DNA of 64,000 nt from Triangularia verruculosa. Its lineage: Eukaryota > Ascomycota > Sordariomycetes > Sordariales > Podosporaceae. The translations under genes were made by a program, and so were the position numbers. The notes under the pieces were generated by a model. The model did not search any database. It was not told the DNA's origin and saw nothing but the letters and a program-made list of their open reading frames with translations. The DNA lies in contig MU863942.1 in the NCBI GenBank assembly GCA_033296885.1, positions 124,001 to 188,000 on the forward strand, written 5' to 3'. Positions 11,055 to 23,570 of this stretch are shown here, piece by piece; the first letter of the stretch is position 1, and each line of letters opens with the position of its first letter.

Positions 11055-14000
11055 ATGTCCAACTACGGGTTGCCTGGCGGCGGCAATGGTGCGCCTGATC
11101 CTGATGCACCAAACAGCAACAACTTCGAGTCGCTTCTTGCCCAGCTCCGACGGCAGTCCTCTCCTAGTCCCGGTCCCTCCTCCGGCCCTGGGCCCGAACA
11201 GTTCTCCCAGTTTGGTGCCTACAATCAGGGCGCTGCTGGTCAGTCGTTTTACAGCCATCATTCCAACACCGACTCCCCCAACCTGGCTGGAGGCCACGCT
11301 CCCATTGACTCGCCTGCCTTTCTACCTGAAGCTCCCACACCGCCCGTCGGCTTCGGCGGTTCTCAGTTTCCCCCCGGACTCATGAATCCCATTGGAGCAG
11401 CCCGCCATATCGGCGCTGGTGCTGGTGCTGGTGCTGGTGGGGACGAGCGAACGGCACATCTGTTGAATCTCCTCAAGTTCAACAGCAGTGGTGGTCAAGG
11501 GGGTCCGCAAAATATGCATCAACCATCCACCGCGCGAGAGCCTCCCATCAATTATGCGCCTGCACCCATAGCGCCTCAGGTCATCCATGCCCCGGCACCT
11601 GCCGCTGCCGATCCGACCGGTCTTCTTGCCGCTCTGATGAAGGGCCGGCTCGAGGCAGAGTCCACAAAGCCCGAGGCCGCTTCGTCCTCTTCGGCGTGGA
11701 ATCAACCCACCCCGCCCAATGCGGGCACACAGCAGTACCTTCTCAATCTGCTGAACCGGCCCAAGCCCAGTCAGCACGACGCCGAAAACCAGGAATCGAG
11801 CCTTTTGACCCCTCCCCCAGCCGAGGATGAGAGCTCCCATGGGGGCCGGTCTGCCGAGCCGACACTGGTTGGCACATTGGCTTCACGATCCGAGTTTGAG
11901 TTTGACCATAAGAACGTTGAATCTCCGCACTCGCTTCACTCCCACCAGTCACATCACTCTCATCAGTCGCACCAGTCTCAACCCGCGGGTCACCGGTCTG
12001 GTGCTGCCGGCAGTTACTCCAACCCGTTCGATGATCTTTCCGGATCCTCCCCGGTACATCGCACGCCCAAGTCGTCCACCACGCCAGGAGCCTCGAGCAC
12101 TGCCGGGACCAGCCATGCAGCCCCGGCTCCGACTTCGGGTGCTGGAGGACTTCCCGGAGCCATTCAAATTCTGAAGAAGCCAGATCACGGGCCTTCTGGC
12201 CTCTCTCGTCACCAGCAAAGATCCTTCAACGATCGCGGTCTGGCCAACAGCCCCGAGAGTGCGAGACGTCAGCTGGAATACGCTCCCTCGCCCCTCTCGC
12301 ACACTAGTGCCGCTGAGAAGTCGGACCATATCGACATCTCCCCCGTCTCCAATGGCCCCTCTGCCGCCCGACCAGCTGATGTCAAAGAAAGCGTGTCGGA
12401 TGCCGTGAACGGCCTAGCTGAACAGGTTGACCGGGAAGCACGCGAGGCTGTTGCCCGTGCTCAGCAGGAACAAGCCCAGGCTGGAATCGCCCAGGACTTG
12501 GAGAAAATGCTGGACGCGGCAACCGAGGAGGAGTTTACCCAGTCAGCCCAGAGTGCTGCGCAGGCTCTGAAGCGCGAGTTTGCGGATGAGGCTAATCAGG
12601 GCGCTATCGAGTCCACCCTCAGCAGTGATCTCGCCAAGGAGATGACTGATATTCTGGATGATGCCTCCCATCTTGACCAACCGCCCGTCGCTGACAGTTG
12701 GGAGAGTGCCGAGGCCGATGAGATTGTTGTGATTGAAGAGACAGCTGCTCCTGTGAAGGTGTACAACTTCCCCATGAAGCCGTGGATCACAATTAGTCTT
12801 CAGGAGACGGAAGAACCCCGACCGGTGTTTCGCGAGGAGGCCATCCTCGACATTGCTCGGCTTAAGAAGGACTTTGACCAGATTGATCGCAACCTCGTAT
12901 CCGCCTCGGAGACTTATATGGCCTATGGTATGTCGAAAGCCGGTGGACTTCGTGTCATTCGGCAAGAAGACGGCAAAGATGCTAAGCTCTTCACCGACAC
13001 CAAGGATCGCATTTTCAACGTCGCCATTTCCACGTCCCCTTCGACTGAGCAGCCCAAGGAGGCCATCATCGGTACGGGTGTCAGCGGCACTGTGTACTGG
13101 GTTCAACTCAAGAACGGTGACCGCGACCATCTAGAAGACGCCCACCCTGAACAATACGGCTTTGCGTTGCCTCCCATCTCGTCGCAGGAGGGCGGCGATG
13201 TGCCCGGTGGCGTTCTCAAGACCCGCGCCCGGACCTCGTCCATGCATCCGGACTTTTTTGCCGTTGGCCGTGGAAAATCTATCAACATCATCTGGCCCTC
13301 GTTCATCTTCGAGAACAACTTGTTCAAGAATGCCCACGACCGCGTTGTCGACACCGAGAAGCTCCTGAAGCAGTGCTCGCTAAAGATCAACACGGGCAAG
13401 GCCGGCAAAGACTTCACCTTCAGCCAGGATGATACGGTAGTTGTCTCGCTGGATAAGAGCGGGCGGGTCAAGTTCTGGGACGTCCGCGATCTCACGGCTG
13501 CCAAGGAAGGCTCAGACCGTCGCAACCCCATGCCGGCACAAACCTCCCTCGAGATCAAGGAGCCACTCCTGACCCTGACGACCACCCCTGAGGGCGAAAA
13601 GGCCTGGCCCACCTCTGTGTTGCTGTTGGATAAGTACCGGCCGTACCAGAAGCGCGTTGCCCTGCGCTACATGATCGTGGGCATGAAGCAGAACCACACA
13701 CTTCAGCTGTGGGATCTTGCCCTCGGCAAGCCAGTCCAGGAGTTCAACTTCCCTCACAACAAGGAGTCCGACGCCGTGTGCAGCGTCATGTACCATGCTC
13801 CGTCCAGCATGATAGTGGTTGGCCACCCAACGCGCAACTCTATCTACTTCCTTCATCTTTCGGCGCCTAAGTACACGCTCAAAAATCTGTCGCAAGTAGA
13901 CTACATTCAGCGCCTCGTGGCCCAGGACTCGTCCATCCCCCAGCCAGAGTCTACTGCCGTCATTAGCGGTATTCGGGAGTATTCTTTTGCCAACAAGGGC

Positions 14001-16222
14001 GTGCTTAGGAGTCTTACCATGCTGGAGAACCCTGCCGCTGCTGCCGATGGCGATGAGCCGACACTGTTTGAGCTGTACGCGATGCATTCCAAGGGCGTCA
14101 CCTGCTTGTTTGTCAAGCAGGCTGAACTCGGGTGGACCAAGGATAATAAGGTTATTCTGTCTGCCGATGCCGTCGAGACTGGCCTGGTCACCATCTCCAA
14201 GCTCGTTGCGCCTCCCCCTCCCCAGCCGGCCGAACCGTCGACTCAGAGCAACAACGGCATCAACGACGCAAGCACTGCTCCTCAGATCCGCATCGTCTCG
14301 CGTAACGCCAAGGAGATCCTGCAGAAGACGCCCTCCTCACAGGGCGAAGAGAAGAAGGGAGCCGGTGTGTCAACACCGCCCAAGTTTGAGCGCAAGGAAG
14401 AAAACGACACGCCTGCCCCGCAGCCTGAAAGAAACGAGAAGAAGGGAAGAAAGAAGAAGGCTGCGCAGGCTGCTGCTGCCGCCGCCGCGGACCTTCCACC
14501 CAACGGCGCGGCCGAGCTTAATAAAAATTCTTTGCAAAACAAGGTTGGCAAAACTTCGCGTGGCAACAACAACGACCAGCCATCTCTTGGTGCTACGAAC
14601 CTCTCTGCAGAGCCATCCCCCGCTGCGGCCGCTGTTTCATCTGAGCACCTGGAATCGGTCGTCAATAAGATGGAATCTCGCATTGTTGCCACCATCTCGA
14701 GTCGCTTCGACACCGTCTTCAGCGACATCCTGAAGCAGATGCAAGAGATCCAGAAGAAGCGCGACGCCGAGTTCGCTTCGAGCCAATCTCACCTGCTGCA
14801 GATGGTGTCCGCCGTACTCAACGACAACACCGAGACTGTGTTGCGCGGCCTTATTATCGATCAGATTGACAAGAATGTCATTCCTTCCATCTGCGGGACG
14901 GTCGACCGCTCCGTTGCCGAGCAGCTCAGCGCCCAGGCTAGCTCCCAGCTCACTGCTGTTCAGCATGAGCTGAAGAGATCCTTGCCCATCTCGGTCGGTC
15001 AGGCGCTGCAGCAGAGCGACATGATCAAGACCATATCCGACAAGGTCTCGTACAATGTCAACGCCCGTATCGACCAGCAGGTTGAGATGCAGATCTCCAA
15101 GGCGTTCAACACGATGGCTCCTCAGCTGGCCCAAAGCACGGCGCAGAACCTCCATCAGCGGATCGTCGAGGATGTCAGTGGTCAGATTCACGAGGCGTTC
15201 GACAGGCTCGAGAAGCGCCGTCGTGATGAAGATGCCAAGCTCGAACGCATCATTGCTCAGACTAAGGATCTGTCCAATGCCGTTGCATCTTTGGCGGCAG
15301 CTCAAGCTCAGGCGTCCAAAGACTTTGGGTCTTTGCGGGAGCAGGTTCATCAGTCCAGCCACCAAAGCACTCCCATCAAGCAAGAGCTGGTCACCCGTGC
15401 TCATCGTGACAGCTCCGACTTTTTCAGCCAGGCTCCTTCGGATTATGGATCTCAGCAGCATTTCCAACATTCGCAGCACCAGCACCAGCTGCCGGTGGCG
15501 CATGGTCGCTCGCATCAGCAGGCACCCCAGCCTGTAGCTCAGCGGCAGCAACAGCCTCATCAACAGGCGTTTCAGCACCAATTCAACAGCCCAAGCCAGC
15601 AGCTTTATTCACCCTCTGGCCGTGACGAGGAGCGTGAGGCCGCCGAGCTCAACAAGCTTCTGGACACCATTCATAGCTTGCTCCAAGCCGATAACGTCGA
15701 TGGTGCTATGCTGAAGTGGCTTCACAGCGGCGACAAGGCCGAAGCAGTCTTCCAGCACATTATTTCTCGGCAATCCCCGGGTATCCTGCGAACTTTGGCA
15801 CCTCTCCTCTTGCTCTCGGTTGGCGCCAACCTTGTTAATGACTTCGACAGCAACACGGCCAAGCTCACACAAAAGATCGACCTGCTTGAGTTTCTGCTGG
15901 CTGCCTTTGAGGCCAAGCTCGGCACCATGGTATGTACTCTGCTCCTTGACCTTGTTCCTCTCCCGCGGACCGGTTGCTAATGGTATGAAATCAGGACGAT
16001 CAAACCCGCGAGGTGACGCCCAGAATCATGTCATTGATGAGGGCCAAGTTCCAGTCGCTGCACACCGAGCTCGTGGCCGTCAACCCCCAGAACCCTCAGA
16101 TCAGCACGCTTGCCTCTATGGTCAAGAATGCGGCACAGATTATGGAGCTGGTTAAACACGGCGCTGTTGCTGCCCCCGTGTCCAGCCACCTCCAAGGCCA
16201 CTACAATAACACCTCGTACTAA
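11055..16222 (+). CDS. EDC4/Ge-1-like mRNA decapping scaffold with WD40 domain
   Basis: Exons 11055-15929 and 15995-16222 are joined across a 65-bp intron (GTATGT...ATCAG, branch-like TGCTAA), giving 1700 aa. The architecture matches EDC4/Ge-1 (Hedls; S. pombe Pdc1): a long disordered N-terminus rich in Ser, Pro, Gly and His (including an HSHQSH-type run near residues 295-310); a WD40 propeller at roughly 560-1010 (segments VKFWDVRDL, LQLWDLALGKPVQEF); a charged, Ala-rich low-complexity linker; long coiled-coil helices around 1200-1440; a Gln/His-rich patch around 1460-1530; and a conserved C-terminal helical domain spread over both exons. By family, the protein bridges Dcp2 and other decapping factors in P-bodies. 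The intron near the 3' end leaves 75 residues in exon 2 that continue the conserved helical domain, supporting the splice. Confidence 0.88.
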
Positions 16223-16885
16223 ACCTGCCCTTGCCGTGTGCATGGGAAATTTTGTTTGGGGCACCATCGCAGGTTGACTGGGGAAAGGAAGACCCCGGGG
16301 ATCCCTTTTTTTTTTTTCGCTTTTTCACCTGTTTCCCTGGTTTGCAACGTTTTGGTCATACCGCTTTGCTGTTTTTGCCTTCCTGATATGAGGCATTTGA
16401 GGGTTTTTTTTCCTATCCTATGGGATTGCGAGGGTTGCTCATAGGACATTATTTGGGTTGGGTTTGGGGCTCGGAATGGCATGGACGGCGCCTATGATAG
16501 CACCGGACCTGTAGGTATTCATGGGTTGTCATCATGACACAGCGAAATGTTTATTATATTGTAACTCATGGCGATGGAGATGGCGCACTTCGGTGATGTA
16601 TCCAATTTGTGCGTGGTCTCGAGTTCTGATGACGTGTGTGTGGGGTGGTGCACCATTAACCTCGCAGGTGTGAATGTGAAGCTATCGAGGAGCTGCATCG
16701 CTTGGGTAACATGAGCAAAGCCGGGCCAGGGAAGATTGCAAGGGAGCCAAGAAGTCGCGATGGGTCCTTGTGTTGTGGGGGTGCTGTCTTGTTAGTGGTC
16801 TGCTATTAAACAGCGCCTCCCCCTCCTTTTTTCTGTTGATGATTTATTGAGTGCGTCGCCGCATTCCTTCGTCGTCTTCCTCCCC
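16223..16885. other. Intergenic region between EDC4-like and amidase genes
   Basis: This 663-bp spacer has T-rich runs (16310-16320 and 16402-16410) just after the EDC4-like stop, fitting a 3' end region, followed by presumed amidase promoter. No gene is seen. Confidence 0.45.
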
Positions 16886-18772
16886 ATGGAACTTGGCAGC
16901 GCCAACATGACTGTCATCTGTCTCCCCTACCTGGGCGGCCTTTTAGGCTTGGCTGCCACAACAGCCACGGCCGTGACGGCTCAGGGAGGAACAGCAGCAG
17001 AGTTCTTCAGGATGCCTCTCTGCGGCCGCGGATTCAGACTCGAAGAAGCGACTATTGACGATATGCAACGGGCGATACACAACGGAACTGTGACGGCGGT
17101 GCAGCTTGTCGAGTGTTATGCAGAGAGAGCGATGCAAACTGATGATTATATCAAGTGAGCGCCGCTTCAAGGCATCTACCTACCTACGTTTCGGACGGTC
17201 GAATTGATAACAACCGTTCCTGTCATTAGTTCGTTGCTCGAGTTCAACCCCGATGCCCTGGATATCGCGGCAAACCTCGATCGGGAGAGGGTGGCAGGAA
17301 AGGATCGCGGCCCGCTGCATGGGATTCCTTTCACGGTCAAGGAGAACATTGGGACCAAAGATAACATGGAGACCACAGCCGGCTCCTGGGCTCTGCTCGG
17401 CTCGCGAGTGCCGAGAGATGCCTTTGTGGTCAAGAAGATGAGAGAAGCCGGTGCCGTGTTGCTGGGCAAGGCAACGCTCAGTGAGTGGGCAGACATGAGA
17501 TCCAACAACTACAGCGAAGGATACAGCGCGAGAGGCGGACAAGCGCGCTCTCCTTACAATTTCACCGTGAACCCTGGTGGAAGCAGCAGCGGGAGTGCCA
17601 TCGGCGTGGCGGCCAACGCGGTTGCCGTGTCCTTGGGAACAGAAACCGATGGCTCTGTGATCAATCCTGCCATGAGAAACTCCATTGTCGGATTCAAGCC
17701 CACGGTTGGTCTGACATCAAGGGCTGGTGTTGTTCCCGAAACAGAGCATCAAGATACAGTGGGCACATTTGGACGCTCTGTCCGGGATGCCGTCTATACC
17801 CTTGACGCTATTTACGGAAAGGACCAGCGAGACAACTACACACTCGCGCAGCAAACTCCTCAAGGCGGGTACACACAGTTTCTGACAGACAAGAGGGCTT
17901 TGAAGGGCGCCACATTCGGACTGCCGTGGCAGAGCTTTTGGCGGCATGCGGATGCGGAGCAGCTGAGGCAATTGGGAGCGTTGCTTGACTTGATCAAGAC
18001 AGCGGGAGCCACCATCATCAACGGGACCGAGATCACGGACTATGAGACAATTGTCAGTCCGGATTGGTGGGACTGGGACTGGGGAACCAGAAGGGGCTAT
18101 CCCAACGAGAGCGAGTACACTGTGGTTGCTGTCGACTTTTACAACAACATCAAAACATACCTCTCCGAGTTGGAGAACACCGACATCAGGTCGCTTGAGG
18201 ATATCGTGTAAGTTTTCTCAACGCTAGAGGTAACAAAGGTGGTTGCTGATGACGAGATTAAATACGCCCTCAGACGATACAACTATGACAATGATGGCAC
18301 TGAAGGTGGCAACCCCTGGCCACTAGGCAATCCTGCCTTCTACTCTGGCCAGGATGGCTTCTTGGCCTCTTTGGCGACCAAGGGAATTCGGGATGAAACA
18401 TACTGGCAGGCTCTTGAATTCACGCAGACAAAGACACGCAAAGGAATCGACGATGCCCTAACTTACAAAGGTAAGAAGTTGGACGGTCTGCTGGTTCCGT
18501 CGGCGGTTGGCCAGAGCTATCAGATTTCGGCCCAAGCTGGATATCCTATCATCACACTGCCTGCCGGCATTCATTCAGCGACGGGGATGCCGTTTGGACT
18601 GGCCATTCTGCAGACAGCTTGGGCCGAGGCAGCATTGGTCAAGTTTGGGTCGGCGATTGAGGACTTGCAGAAGACAACGAAAGGCAACGTGTACAAACGA
18701 TCTCTGCCCACTTGGGAGGGCTACAGAAAGAAGCCAATTCCCTTGTTGAATATTTACGAGGGATCCGATTGA
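16886..18772 (+). CDS. Secreted amidase-signature-family hydrolase
   Basis: Exons 16886-17154, 17230-18207 and 18274-18772 give 581 aa. Splices: AA|GTGAGC...CATTAG and GT|GTAAGT...CCTCAG. Both junctions restore conserved text (DDYIN-SLLEFNPDAL and SLEDIV-RYNYDNDG). The amidase signature is intact: the catalytic Lys in GIPFTVKENI, the glycine/serine loop NPGGSSSGSAIG with the cis-Ser, and the nucleophile Ser in GTETDGSVINPA. The first ~30 residues form a signal peptide (MTVICLPYLGGLLGLAA...), so the enzyme is probably extracellular or in the secretory pathway. A second ATG 21 nt downstream (16907) would start directly at the signal peptide and may be the true start. The family hydrolyses C-N amide bonds; the substrate cannot be read from sequence. 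Confidence 0.9.
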
Positions 18773-19885
18773 ACACAGCTACAGGAGGAACTGGAACCGT
18801 ATATCGACAGGTATAGCTTTCATACATAGTTGTCAGGACAACATGGGCCCCCCACGCATGAGGACATGGCTGCATTGACACATTGCCAAGCCGCTTGAAG
18901 AACTTGGCTTCAATTGTCCAAGAAAAGTTCTGACTTGGCAGCCAAATAAGCTTTGGACTTGGCAGACAACCGAACGGCAAGCTTGGCGAACGACATCTCA
19001 ACATCGAACCTTCACTGAATTACGGGCCATGACCAGCATTAAAGATATAGACCAGCTCAGCATGAATCCAGTCCTTGAGTATGAAGACAAATAATTTCGG
19101 AACGCTCGGAGTGGCAAGGATCATGGAAAAGAAGCCCAACATTCGCGCACTAGCGGATTTTCCGCTGGACTCGGGAGTTCGCACCAGCCGAGGAAAACGG
19201 GTGCCGGACTGCTGTTGAATCACTGCGTACTTAGTGTGTGCGCTGTACCTGGCAGATATGCACAAGTACAACTTCAAAGTTCCAATTACATGGCCACGTG
19301 CCGGCAGCTCCTGTTCCCCGGATGCCCCAGTCTCCAGTTCTGTCCCATACTCGAGTCCATGGGTGCCCGTCGCTTTCCCTTGGGGAAGGAAACTATACCA
19401 CGAGACCGTCTCCCTGCACAGATTCGGGGAAGGAGCAACCTTGTGTGGAAGCAAGTGCCATAGAAATGGCTCCGCAAATGGAAGATCCATGCTCCTATCC
19501 CTCGGTCAGAACTCCCCGTCACGGCAGGTAAGCAACATCGTACCTACCTTCCAGGTTACTTTTCGCCGCTCACGCCCTTGCAGGCTCCCGGGAATGCACC
19601 CACAGTCCTCGCACAAATTCAAAGAAGCATAAATCCGGCGCCAACTGCTGATTTTGTCGCCCGACCTTCCTTCGAACTCGCCAGTTCCAGGTTCCGCCCA
19701 CCGAGCGCTTCGTCTGAACTCGTTCGACCATCGGGAACCAATGCACCACCTCAGCCCGCTGCCCAGACCCAACTATTCTTCACACTACCCGCCCTTAGCC
19801 TTGGGTTGACAAGTTGTGGTCGAGACCAAACCCCCGCAACTCCCCGCCATTCCCCCCCTTTCTGTGTCGCGGGCAAAGTGAAATT
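18773..19885. other. Intergenic region between amidase and peptide transporter
   Basis: About 1.1 kb. Short open frames exist on both strands (for example 19020-19490 minus) but none has recognisable domains, credible starts or splice support. It is presumed to hold the transporter promoter. Confidence 0.45.
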
Positions 19886-21927
19886 ATGGGTATGTTATGT
19901 CATCCGTGGCTCTATCCCTTTCTTCCCATTTCTGACCATGTTATCCAGCCACCACAAACGAGAAGCAAGAGAAGGCTATCGCCGTGTCGGGTGGTGCGAC
20001 TGATGTGGAATCCGCCTCTCTTCCCTCGGTCGACCCTCGCACCATCACCGAGGAGAACTATATTGGCATGCCCACCGAAGAGGACCTCGTCACCCTCCGC
20101 CGCGTACCCGGCAACATTCCGATCATCGCCTATCTGATTTGTGTGGTCGAGTTCTGCGAACGAGCCTCCTACTACGGCGTGCAACCTCTCATCAGCAACT
20201 ATGTCAACAGACCTATGCCACGGGGCGGCAACGGCTGGGGAGCTCCCCCGAGCGACAAGAATGACCAGCAGACGGCCGGTGCTCTGGGGATGGGCACAGT
20301 CGCGGCCAATGTTGTCACGCAGAGCTTCAGCATGCTTGTCTACGCGCTGCCCGTTCTGTTTGGCTGGATGGCTGATGCTAAATGTGGCCGGTTCAAGTTG
20401 ATCTGCTGGGGTGTGGGTGTGTTTGGTATCGCCCATGCCCTCATGGTGGCTGCCGGTAGCAAGGACTTGCTTTTGGCCGGAACAGCAAAAGTGCCCTACT
20501 TCCTGTCCGTCTATATACTTGCCGTCGGTGCAGGTGAGTCTTGACAGGATGGCCCATGTTTTGTCCCGGTGCTGACAGCAAGGAACAGCCATGTTCAAAC
20601 CCAACGTTTCCCCGCTCCTTCTTGATCAGGTCACCACCACCGTGCCCACTGTTATCACCTTGAGCAACGGAGAAAGAGTGATCCAGGATCCCGAGTCGAC
20701 GACGGAGCGAGTTAGTGAGTCTATCCCAGCTCTGGCCGATTGATCCATGCTGACCAATTGCCAAACAGTGCTCTGGTTTTACTTGGTGATCAACGTTGGC
20801 GGGTTTATGGGCGTTGCCACGTCGTATTCAGAGAAATATGTTGGTGTAAGTGCTGGTCCATTTCCAACCAGATGTCCGTCCGGTCCATGCTGACAATTCT
20901 CCACCAGTGGTGGCTTGCCTTTCTGATCCCACTCATCCTCTACCTTCCTCTGCCATTCCTTCTTTGGTTCATCTACAAGCGGCTGATCCTTCACCCCCCT
21001 GGTGGAAGCGATCTTCCCAATGTCTTCAAACTTCTCAGCATCTGCTTTCGCCGCGGTGGCCTCGCCAAGTTTGGCAGGCATGGGTTCTGGGACCTTGCGA
21101 AACCATCCGACATTTCGGCTGCCGGCCTCTCTGACAGCTATCCGACCCGCTGGGATGACGGGTTTGTCGAAGATGTCCGTCGCACATTCCAGGCCACGGG
21201 CATCTTTTGCTTTTTCCCTATTCAGTACCTCAACGACAACGGCATTGGCGCGGCCTCTAGTTTCCTGTCGACAATGTTGGAGACTAATGGTGTTCCAAAC
21301 GATGTCATCTCGAACTTCAACTCCTTGAGCATCATTTGCTTTGCCCCTATTCTCAACTATGGGTTATATCCCCTCCTCCGCAAAATGGGCATCCATTACG
21401 GTCCTATTGCCCGCATCACGACCGGCCTCGTGATGTCGAGCATTGGTGGCGCTGGATACACTGTCATTACCCACTACGCCTACAAGCTGTCCCCGTGCGG
21501 CGAGTATGGAAGCAGCGACTGCGCCATCGGAACCGGCGTGGCGCCCATCAGCATCTCGTGGATGGCGATTCCCTTTGCTATTGGAGGTATTTCAGAGCTG
21601 TTTGTCAATGTTCCAGCTTACGGCCTGGCTTACTCCCGCGCGCCCCCCAACATGCGTGGTCTTGTCTCTGCTCTGAATCTTTTTACCACGGCTGTTGCGT
21701 ATGCCATTGGGTTGGCATGCAGCAGCGTCATTCAAGATCCCTATTTGGTGTGGGATTTTGGAGGACCCGCCATTGTCGGTGGCGTTCTTAGCGTGGTGTT
21801 TTACTTTTTGTTCAGGCACATCGATAAGGAGGAATATGTGCTTAGCAAGAGCGATACACCAACGGCTGTGGAAGTGGAGGGGGCCATCACTGGTACTTTG
21901 CAGAAGGAGGAGTCTGAGAAGAAGTAG
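19886..21927 (+). CDS. Proton-coupled oligopeptide transporter (POT/PTR2 family)
   Basis: Five exons: 19886-19889, 19949-20533, 20589-20714, 20769-20845 and 20908-21927, giving 603 aa. Exon 1 is only ATG G: a GTATGT donor follows at once, and the next exon continues G|CC ACC ACA (M-A-T-T-N-E-K). All five exons join in phase. Family signatures are present: the ExxER proton-coupling motif in VVEFCERASYYG, the loop LFGWMADAKCGRFK after TM3, WFYLVINVGGF (FYING-like), and a C-terminal half of about six membrane segments ending in a charged tail. POT proteins import di- and tripeptides with protons across the plasma membrane; fungal Ptr2 is the model. The 4-nt start exon is unusual but is the only way to supply an ATG that joins the conserved N-terminus cleanly. 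Confidence 0.92.
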
Positions 21928-22637
21928 AGGGCGCTATCGTGGGTGAGTTGGCAGGGCTGACCACTCCTGGCCCAGACTGATAAGTTTATCTCATCAGCCG
22001 GGACAGAAGGAATTTATCGTTGAGAGCATGGATACCTCTACAACGGCATCTAGGTAGACTATCGATGAATTGATAATTTACTTGACAACTTTATGATGAT
22101 TTATTCGCCTTTTTTTTTGATCAGCGTATCACAAACCAAGCAGAGCTCATATGATTTCTCAGAGTCTCGTTGCTTGAAAGAAGACGTGGTCCAACCATTG
22201 GCTGTCAAGACAAGGCCTGCGAGCAACAGGAAGTGGATATGTGTAGATGAGACTACTGCATAAACGATGAACAAAGAAAGGGGTATATCATGACTGAAGA
22301 GTCTGGGCACGGGGCCACATGATAAGCAAGGGGAGCAGCTGCGGCTGCTAACAGGCGGGAATCTGGAATCGTCCGAAACGAAGGAGCACCTTCACAGGGG
22401 CATCAGAATGCACAGGCATGCATTACAAAGAATGGCGCTGTGGAGATGTGGGATCTGTCGGCCGCAAGAGGTTTCTGTTGGGGAGCTTGAGAAGAGAAGT
22501 CGGACTCAGCCCAGGTACATTGTCAGGGGTATAAATGGACCCTCCGTTCGGTCGTAGCAGTTGTATGTTCTCTTTATCGAGCAGCCAGCAACCAACAAAT
22601 TCAATACTCATCAAGCCAACTACACCGGACATTGAAA
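21928..22637. other. Intergenic region upstream of the small secreted protein
   Basis: A 710-bp spacer with no gene seen; it ends in a TATA-bearing promoter (see separate entry). Confidence 0.45.
22530..22536 (+). promoter_or_regulatory. TATA box of the small secreted protein gene
   Basis: TATAAAT lies 108 bp upstream of the ATG at 22638, a normal spacing for a strongly regulated fungal gene. Confidence 0.6.
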
Positions 22638-23384
22638 ATGCTGTTCAACAGTATCTCCTTGGCCCTCTGCAGCCTGCTAGGATTCTTCGGGGTAACGTCC
22701 CGCCCCCCAAGTGAACTGTCAATTTCGTACTAACCTTGTTGTGTCATATGCCAGATCGCCAGCGCGTTGTCGTCCGGCCTCCCTGACAAGTACACCGTTG
22801 TCGCTGTCCAGTGGGACCTCCCCACCAGCCTCAACGACCCCAACAGTGCCACCGTTACCGTGTTTGGTACAATCCAGCAAGCTGTGGCGCAGATGGAGTC
22901 CAAGTACCCAGGGTGGAACGCGACTTTCCAGAACCAGCCGTCTTCCGAGTCTACCGTGTCCGCGACCACTCAGTATGACCGATCCTACTACCTCTGCGGT
23001 GAACCATGGGTCAAGACCGGCTGGCTCGCGGTCAAGGACGGGATTGCATACCTGAGGAAGGTAAAAACGGCTGCTCCCAAGAACGGTCCTGGCCCCAACA
23101 ATTGCGGACGTGTCTCTTGTGGATACAATGCCGCGATCTATTGGTGCAATGATGTAAGTTTTCTCCATCCTTTTTATATGCTCGCTGAAGTTGTGCGGGG
23201 AGATAGCTAACCGTTTTTGAAGAATGATGAGGAGAAGGAGCTCGAATCATGGAACTCAATTGCCGAAGGCGCAGAGTATATTTACGGGGAATGCACAGTT
23301 GGCGCTGACATCAATAGACTGGTTGCTGGGCAGGTCTTCTACAAGGACAAGTGGAATGTCATTGTCACCCGGAATGAGTGTTGA
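22638..23384 (+). CDS. Small secreted six-cysteine protein, effector-like
   Basis: Exons 22638-22691, 22755-23153 and 23223-23384 give 204 aa. All junctions are phase 0 with GTAACG/GTAAGT donors. Residues 1-21 are a signal peptide (MLFNSISLALCSLLGFF...), split by intron 1. The mature protein has exactly six cysteines: in YLCGEPW, NNCGRVSCGYN, YWCND, GECT and the C-terminal NEC. This allows three disulphides and a compact secreted fold. The core CGRVSCGYNAAIYWCND resembles a motif I associate with small secreted proteins of many filamentous fungi, but I cannot name a characterised member. No transmembrane or GPI signal is present. With its TATA promoter and size it fits an inducible secreted factor; any effector or antimicrobial role is inference. 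Confidence 0.8.
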
Positions 23385-23570
23385 GGATGATCGCTGGCGA
23401 TCTTGGTTCGGGAGGCTTGAAAGGTAGAGACTCGAGAACAAGGTACTGGAATACAGATTTAATCTTCCTTTCCGTTGGCGTCTTTAGTGATTTCCCTCGG
23501 CTGCAAGTTGGGATTCGGTCATTGTTCGTGGTTCAGTAAAAGCTTGACCAAAGCCAGGTAGCCATAGCCG

